Source: Flagellimonas amoyensis (lineage in GTDB: Bacteria; Bacteroidota; Bacteroidia; Flavobacteriales; Flavobacteriaceae). Taken from it: a stretch of DNA of 64,000 nt. Both the position numbers and the translations under genes were made by a program. This document shows, piece by piece, positions 60,440 to 64,000 of this stretch (positions within the stretch are counted from its first letter, which is position 1; each line of letters opens with the position of its first letter). Where the stretch lies: the NCBI RefSeq assembly GCF_003058265.1, contig NZ_QBUK01000016.1, positions 1 through 64,000 on the forward strand, read 5' to 3'. The notes under the pieces are model-generated. The model was not told the DNA's origin, did no database searches, and was given only the letters and a program-made list of their open reading frames with translations.

Positions 60440-61297
60440 TTAATTGGTTCCTCTAAGTTCCACATTATCAATGGTAATAGCTCCCACATTTCCGCCTCCA
60501 CATTTGATGACCAAATAGACGGTGGCATCGGTATCAAAACTTACAATGTTTCCTTCTCCGGCACAACTGAGCTGGGAGAGTTTACCACTAAAGGGTGCAT
60601 TGCCGCAACCGTTCCAGGTATTCAGACCGATCTTGGCACCATCAGCTGCATAATCGGAACCTTGGACTGGTGCTGTTGTAGACACATAAACCTCAAACCA
60701 AGTATCCACCGAGCCTTCACCTTGTACCGTCATATCCACGGCATAGTTTTTACCGCCCTGCACTTCTATGGCCTGAAAAATGCCTTGTTGGTTCCAATCA
60801 CTTGCCGTAATAGTAGCGGTACCTGAACCAAAATTCCAATTTGCCCCAGATGCACTTATACTCAAAATGCTCCACTGGGCAATGTCCTCGTCGGTCTCAA
60901 ACTTGCCTCCGACGACCAAATTCCCCGCATTGGGGTCCGATTCCGCCACGACCAGTTCTTGGGAACTGCTTAGGGTTGAACCTCCCCTTCCTATGGCAAT
61001 GTGTGTGATGGTGTAGGTTCCCGCATCGGGCAGGAAGATTTCCTCCGTTGCCTTGCCTTGGTATATCCCCTCGCCGATGTTCCATTTGGAGGCTATGACA
61101 TTGGTGGTGTTGGCTGCAAGGACATATCTGTTCGCCTGCCCTTCCACTGGCGTTATCGTGAAGGACGCGTCCACATTGGTGTCGGTCAATCCATTGTTGC
61201 CAAAGGAGTCCTCCGGGGTACAGGAAACCACCATGATCGAGCCAAATAATAGCATGACCCATCCGTAGATGTTGTTTGTTTTAGTTTTTATACGCAT
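60440..61297 (-). CDS. Surface glycan-binding-type lipoprotein with PKD and CBM-like domains
   Basis: The start MRIKTKTNN was chosen. The 285-residue protein has a lipobox SIMVVSC (Cys near 26), a PKD-like domain (about 45-120, with ASFTITPVEGQANRYVLAA and AGTYTITHIAIGRGG) and a C-terminal galactose-binding-like domain (about 130-285, with LVVGGKFETDEDIAQWSI and NYAVDMTVQGEGSVDTWFEV). The place directly after SusD marks it as the SusE/SGBP-type glucan-binding protein of the locus. No catalytic residues. Confidence 0.75.
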   Translation of the reverse strand: MRIKTKTNNIYGWVMLLFGSIMVVSCTPEDSFGNNGLTDTNVDASFTITPVEGQANRYVLAANTTNVIASKWNIGEGIYQGKATEEIFLPDAGTYTITHIAIGRGGSTLSSSQELVVAESDPNAGNLVVGGKFETDEDIAQWSILSISASGANWNFGSGTATITASDWNQQGIFQAIEVQGGKNYAVDMTVQGEGSVDTWFEVYVSTTAPVQGSDYAADGAKIGLNTWNGCGNAPFSGKLSQLSCAGEGNIVSFDTDATVYLVIKCGGGNVGAITIDNVELRGTN

Positions 61298-61320
61298 AAC
61301 AGTATTCATTTAATGGTTGA

Positions 61321-62832
61321 TCAATAATTGGGATTTTGAACGATCAAAGTGTTTTCCATTTCCCTCAGCGGAATAGGCAACACTTCGTTTTTACCTGCAA
61401 CAAATCCCTTATCTGCTAAGGCAGTGGCAGCATTTCCTGTCCGGACCAAATCGAACCAACGGTGTCCTTCCCCTGCCAATTCGATTCGCCTTTCGTTCCA
61501 AATGGCCTGAACGGACACGGGAACCGGGGCCAACCCCACTCTGGCCCGTACCGCATCCAGTAGGGCCTGCGCCCTTGCACCGGAACCTCCCAAGGCCTCT
61601 GCTTCCAAAAGATAGGTGTCGGCCAAACGGATCATATAGACATGCTGCTGATAGTTCAACTCTTTGACCCCTCCGCCAGTGGTGGCATCGCTGTTCAATG
61701 GCATAAACTTCTTCAAGTAGTACCCCGTGTCTTTATCACCGTACAAATATTCGATTTCCCCGGCTTCCTCAAAGGCCTTCAAATTGGCAATGGTCTCATC
61801 AAACCTGGGGTCGTTTTCGATCACATCAAAGAATTCATCAGTAAAAACATTGAAACTCCAACCTGGCGCAAAGTCCGGTGCGGTGGAGGTGGCACTTCTC
61901 ACATAACTACGCGGGCCCACCATAATGTTGATGCTATTGCCCTCATCGGCTCCCGAGCCCCAAAAACCCCAATCTGCATTGCTCTGGTTGGTATTGGTGG
62001 TCTCCAAAATGGATTCTGAATTGAAGGTATTGCTGAAATCCCACAGATCTGCGAAATCGTCCAACAAACGGTACCCATATTTACTGGTTCCGCCCGGTGT
62101 TCCATTGACTTCGGCCAGTTCCGCAGCGGCTTGGCTGTTCTTGCCATTGTAGAGATATACTTTGCCCAATAAAGCCTGTACCGCTCCTTTGGAGAAGCGT
62201 CCTGCCTCCGTGGCAAGGTTCACCATGTCGGGAAGGCCGTTCTTTGCTTCTTCCAAATCAGTCTCGATCTGTGCATAGACCGCTTCTTTTGATGCCTGTT
62301 CCACATTGTAGATCTCTGCCGTCGGTAGGGGTTCAACAATCAGTGGGATGTTTCCGAACATCCGTACCAATTGAAAATAAAAATAAGCACGAAGCGCTTT
62401 GGCCTCTGCAGTGAACCTCGTCCTATTACCTTCGCCCATGGGGATTTCGGGCAGTTTGGACAGCAACACATTGGCCCTGAATATGCCTTGGAAATAATCG
62501 TTCCAATAGCTTGCAGGGATGTTGGAGGCCGTAATGGTATAATTGGCGAACGCATGGATCCCTGCACCATCATCCGGCCCACCACCACCAGCGTGATGAT
62601 CGTCCGACCCTGCATTCATCATGGTCACCATGTTCTCGAATCCCCTTGATTCTTTTCCCAAAACATCGTAAATGGCAATCAAACCGGAATAGGCCTGATT
62701 TTCATTGCTGTAATAGTTCTCTTCCAAATAGGTCCCTTTGGGTTCCACATCCAAAAATTCCTTGGTACAGGAAGCGAATGCAACAACCAGAATTGAACCA
62801 AAAACTAAATTCTTTATGTTTCTCAGTTTCAT
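61321..62832 (-). CDS. susD: SusD/RagB-family glycan-binding lipoprotein
   Basis: The start MKLRNIKN was chosen over an upstream in-frame codon that lies before the leader. The 503-residue protein has a lipobox VAFASC (Cys near 22) followed by the SusD N-terminal DVEPKGTYLEENYYSNENQA, TPR-like helices (for example RFTAEAKALRAYFYFQLVRMFGNIPLIVE), and the C-terminal motifs IRLADTYLLEAEALGG and AIWNERRIELAGEGHRWFDLVRTG. SusD binds glycan on the outer surface and pairs with the SusC transporter gene 10 bases upstream. Confidence 0.93.
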   Translation of the reverse strand: MKLRNIKNLVFGSILVVAFASCTKEFLDVEPKGTYLEENYYSNENQAYSGLIAIYDVLGKESRGFENMVTMMNAGSDDHHAGGGGPDDGAGIHAFANYTITASNIPASYWNDYFQGIFRANVLLSKLPEIPMGEGNRTRFTAEAKALRAYFYFQLVRMFGNIPLIVEPLPTAEIYNVEQASKEAVYAQIETDLEEAKNGLPDMVNLATEAGRFSKGAVQALLGKVYLYNGKNSQAAAELAEVNGTPGGTSKYGYRLLDDFADLWDFSNTFNSESILETTNTNQSNADWGFWGSGADEGNSINIMVGPRSYVRSATSTAPDFAPGWSFNVFTDEFFDVIENDPRFDETIANLKAFEEAGEIEYLYGDKDTGYYLKKFMPLNSDATTGGGVKELNYQQHVYMIRLADTYLLEAEALGGSGARAQALLDAVRARVGLAPVPVSVQAIWNERRIELAGEGHRWFDLVRTGNAATALADKGFVAGKNEVLPIPLREMENTLIVQNPNY

Positions 62833-62842
62833 TGTATCTTTT

Positions 62843-64000
62843 TTAAAATTGTAGATTAATGCCCAACATTCCCGTTCTGGCCTGTGGATAATAGCCACGG
62901 TCTATACCAAATACGTTGCCCCCTATTTCGGGATCAAATCCTGTGTACTTGGTAAACGTGATCAGGTTTTCCCCGGTCACATACAATCGTATTTTAGAAA
63001 TGCCCACTTTGCCCAAAACCTCTTGTGGCAAAGTATATCCGAACTGGATGGTCTTGAACCTCAAATAATCTCCATCCTCTAAATAGAAGTCGGAGGGATT
63101 GGTGAAGTTCTTATTGGTATCATTGGTCGTAAGTCGCGGAAAGGAATTTGACGAGCCTTCGCCGGACCATCTGCCCAAAGCCGACGTCTGGAAATTGGCA
63201 CTTCCAATATCCAATCGTCTCAAAGCTTGGAAAATCTTGTTTCCGGCAGCTCCTTGTGCAAAAACGAGCAGGTCAAAATTCTTGTAGTTCACATTAAGAT
63301 TGATCCCGAAGGTCACTTTGGGAATGGAACTTCCTATGAAATCCCTGTCATTATCCGTTATGGAACCATCGCCATCTACATCCTTCCACCTGAAATCCCC
63401 AGGTCTGGCCACAGGCTGCATCGGCTGTCCTTCAGAATTCACATAGGCATCTATCTCAGCTTGGTTCTGAAAGATCCCATCGGTCACAAATCCATAGAAC
63501 GAATTGACAGCTTGCCCTATTTGGGTACGGGTAATGGGAAAGGTACTGGCCTGCACCGTAGTACCGCCTGATAAAAACTCGACGCCTTCCCCTAAAAAGG
63601 TGACTTCATTGTGGACGGTGGACATATTGCCACTCAACGAAAATCTAAGGTCCCCAAAACTTTTGTTGTAGCTCAACCCTAGGTCCACGCCCTTGTTTTC
63701 CATATCGGCCACGTTGCCTGCCGGACTTCCGGTGGCTCCAACATACCCAGGAAGGGGCACATCCCTAAGAATGCCCGTGGTTTTTTTAAAGTACCAATCA
63801 AAGGTGACGTTCAATCCGTTGAACAGCGTTGCATCCAAACCAATGTTGGTCTGACTGGTCTCTTCCCATTTCAAATCTGGGTTTGCAGGTGCATCAGGGC
63901 TGTTCCCGATGACCACCGATCCTGTGTTGCCCACTGGGTAATTACGGCCGTCGCCTATGGTGGAGAGGTATTTGAAATCCCCGATCTGATCACTACCGGT
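62843..64000 (-). CDS. susC: SusC/RagA-type TonB-dependent outer-membrane receptor, 3' part
   Basis: The frame is open to the right edge, so the gene begins outside the window; about 386 C-terminal residues are present. They contain typical SusC barrel segments: NPDLKWEETSQTNIGLDATLFNG, GDFRWKDVDGDGSITDNDRDFIG, and the C-terminal FKTIQFGYTLPQEVLGKVG, LRLYVTGENLITFTKYTGFDPE and the last strand AQTGMLGINLQF-like with terminal Phe. It imports glycans using TonB energy and pairs with SusD, 10 bases downstream. The plug and signal parts are not in view. Confidence 0.92.
   Translation of the reverse strand, partial: TGSDQIGDFKYLSTIGDGRNYPVGNTGSVVIGNSPDAPANPDLKWEETSQTNIGLDATLFNGLNVTFDWYFKKTTGILRDVPLPGYVGATGSPAGNVADMENKGVDLGLSYNKSFGDLRFSLSGNMSTVHNEVTFLGEGVEFLSGGTTVQASTFPITRTQIGQAVNSFYGFVTDGIFQNQAEIDAYVNSEGQPMQPVARPGDFRWKDVDGDGSITDNDRDFIGSSIPKVTFGINLNVNYKNFDLLVFAQGAAGNKIFQALRRLDIGSANFQTSALGRWSGEGSSNSFPRLTTNDTNKNFTNPSDFYLEDGDYLRFKTIQFGYTLPQEVLGKVGISKIRLYVTGENLITFTKYTGFDPEIGGNVFGIDRGYYPQARTGMLGINLQF

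Noticed and set aside
1..64000. CRISPR arrays, rRNA genes and phage structural genes
   Set aside because: No regularly spaced direct repeats, rRNA-like stretches or phage head or tail genes were seen.

Overview
The window looks like a piece of chromosome from a marine member of the Flavobacteriaceae (Bacteroidetes). The evidence is a SusC/SusD glycan-uptake pair, Bacteroidetes-type promoters (TTG, about 19-20 bases, then TAnnTTTG), DUF4266/DUF3570, paired type II and type III glutamine synthetases, and a BlaR1 protease with a TonB-plug-like tail. The genus is not certain; a Muricauda/Maribacter-like relative is a guess from protein style only. Almost all of it is ordinary, tightly packed chromosome; no phage, CRISPR array or rRNA was seen.

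Layout. 1-650: edge of a decayed integrated element, with probable IS21-type end repeats, a truncated tyrosine integrase and tRNA-Arg(UCU). 747-7477: a secreted sugar isomerase-like protein, two YceI proteins flanking a porin, a Kef-type antiporter and two small proteins. 7513-11703: a set of VOC, SRPBCC, DoxX and DUF1801 genes with a divergent GlxA/AraC regulator; two matching 39-bp sites sit directly behind the promoters of the two enzyme units and probably define its regulon. 11716-20477: the MoxR-DUF58-BatA membrane/metal-ion cluster with DUF4159, interrupted by an AT-rich DUF3592-like gene lying between 14-bp direct repeats. 20569-26343: TldE/TldD, cardiolipin synthase and a D-2-hydroxyacid dehydrogenase.

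26482-35234: three tandem universal stress proteins, a receiver-CRP/FNR regulator overlapping its PAS histidine kinase, a TerB-like protein, uracil phosphoribosyltransferase, a beta-CASP RNA hydrolase and an ATP-cone/nuclease protein; an FNR-like palindrome precedes one Usp gene, so this may be a low-oxygen or energy-stress block. 35282-42773: a LytTR/LytS-type two-component system, envelope proteins, a candidate small RNA, pyrF and prfA. 42841-46277: DUF3570, DUF4266, ApbE, thioredoxin and Rieske genes on one strand, which suggests an uncharacterised envelope redox or flavinylation system. 46325-51007: purM and two different glutamine synthetases facing away from each other.

51073-55509: a Na+/Ca2+ exchanger, the BlaI/BlaR1 pair with three operators spaced exactly 20 bp apart across its promoter, two very small genes, apt and tRNA-Arg(ACG). 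55673-64000: a beta-glucan (probably laminarin) utilisation locus read on the minus strand: SusC, SusD, a surface glycan-binding lipoprotein, then GH30, GH5 and GH16 enzymes, with a terminator-like hairpin between the uptake and enzyme parts. All functions are predicted from sequence patterns by eye; no database search was run.
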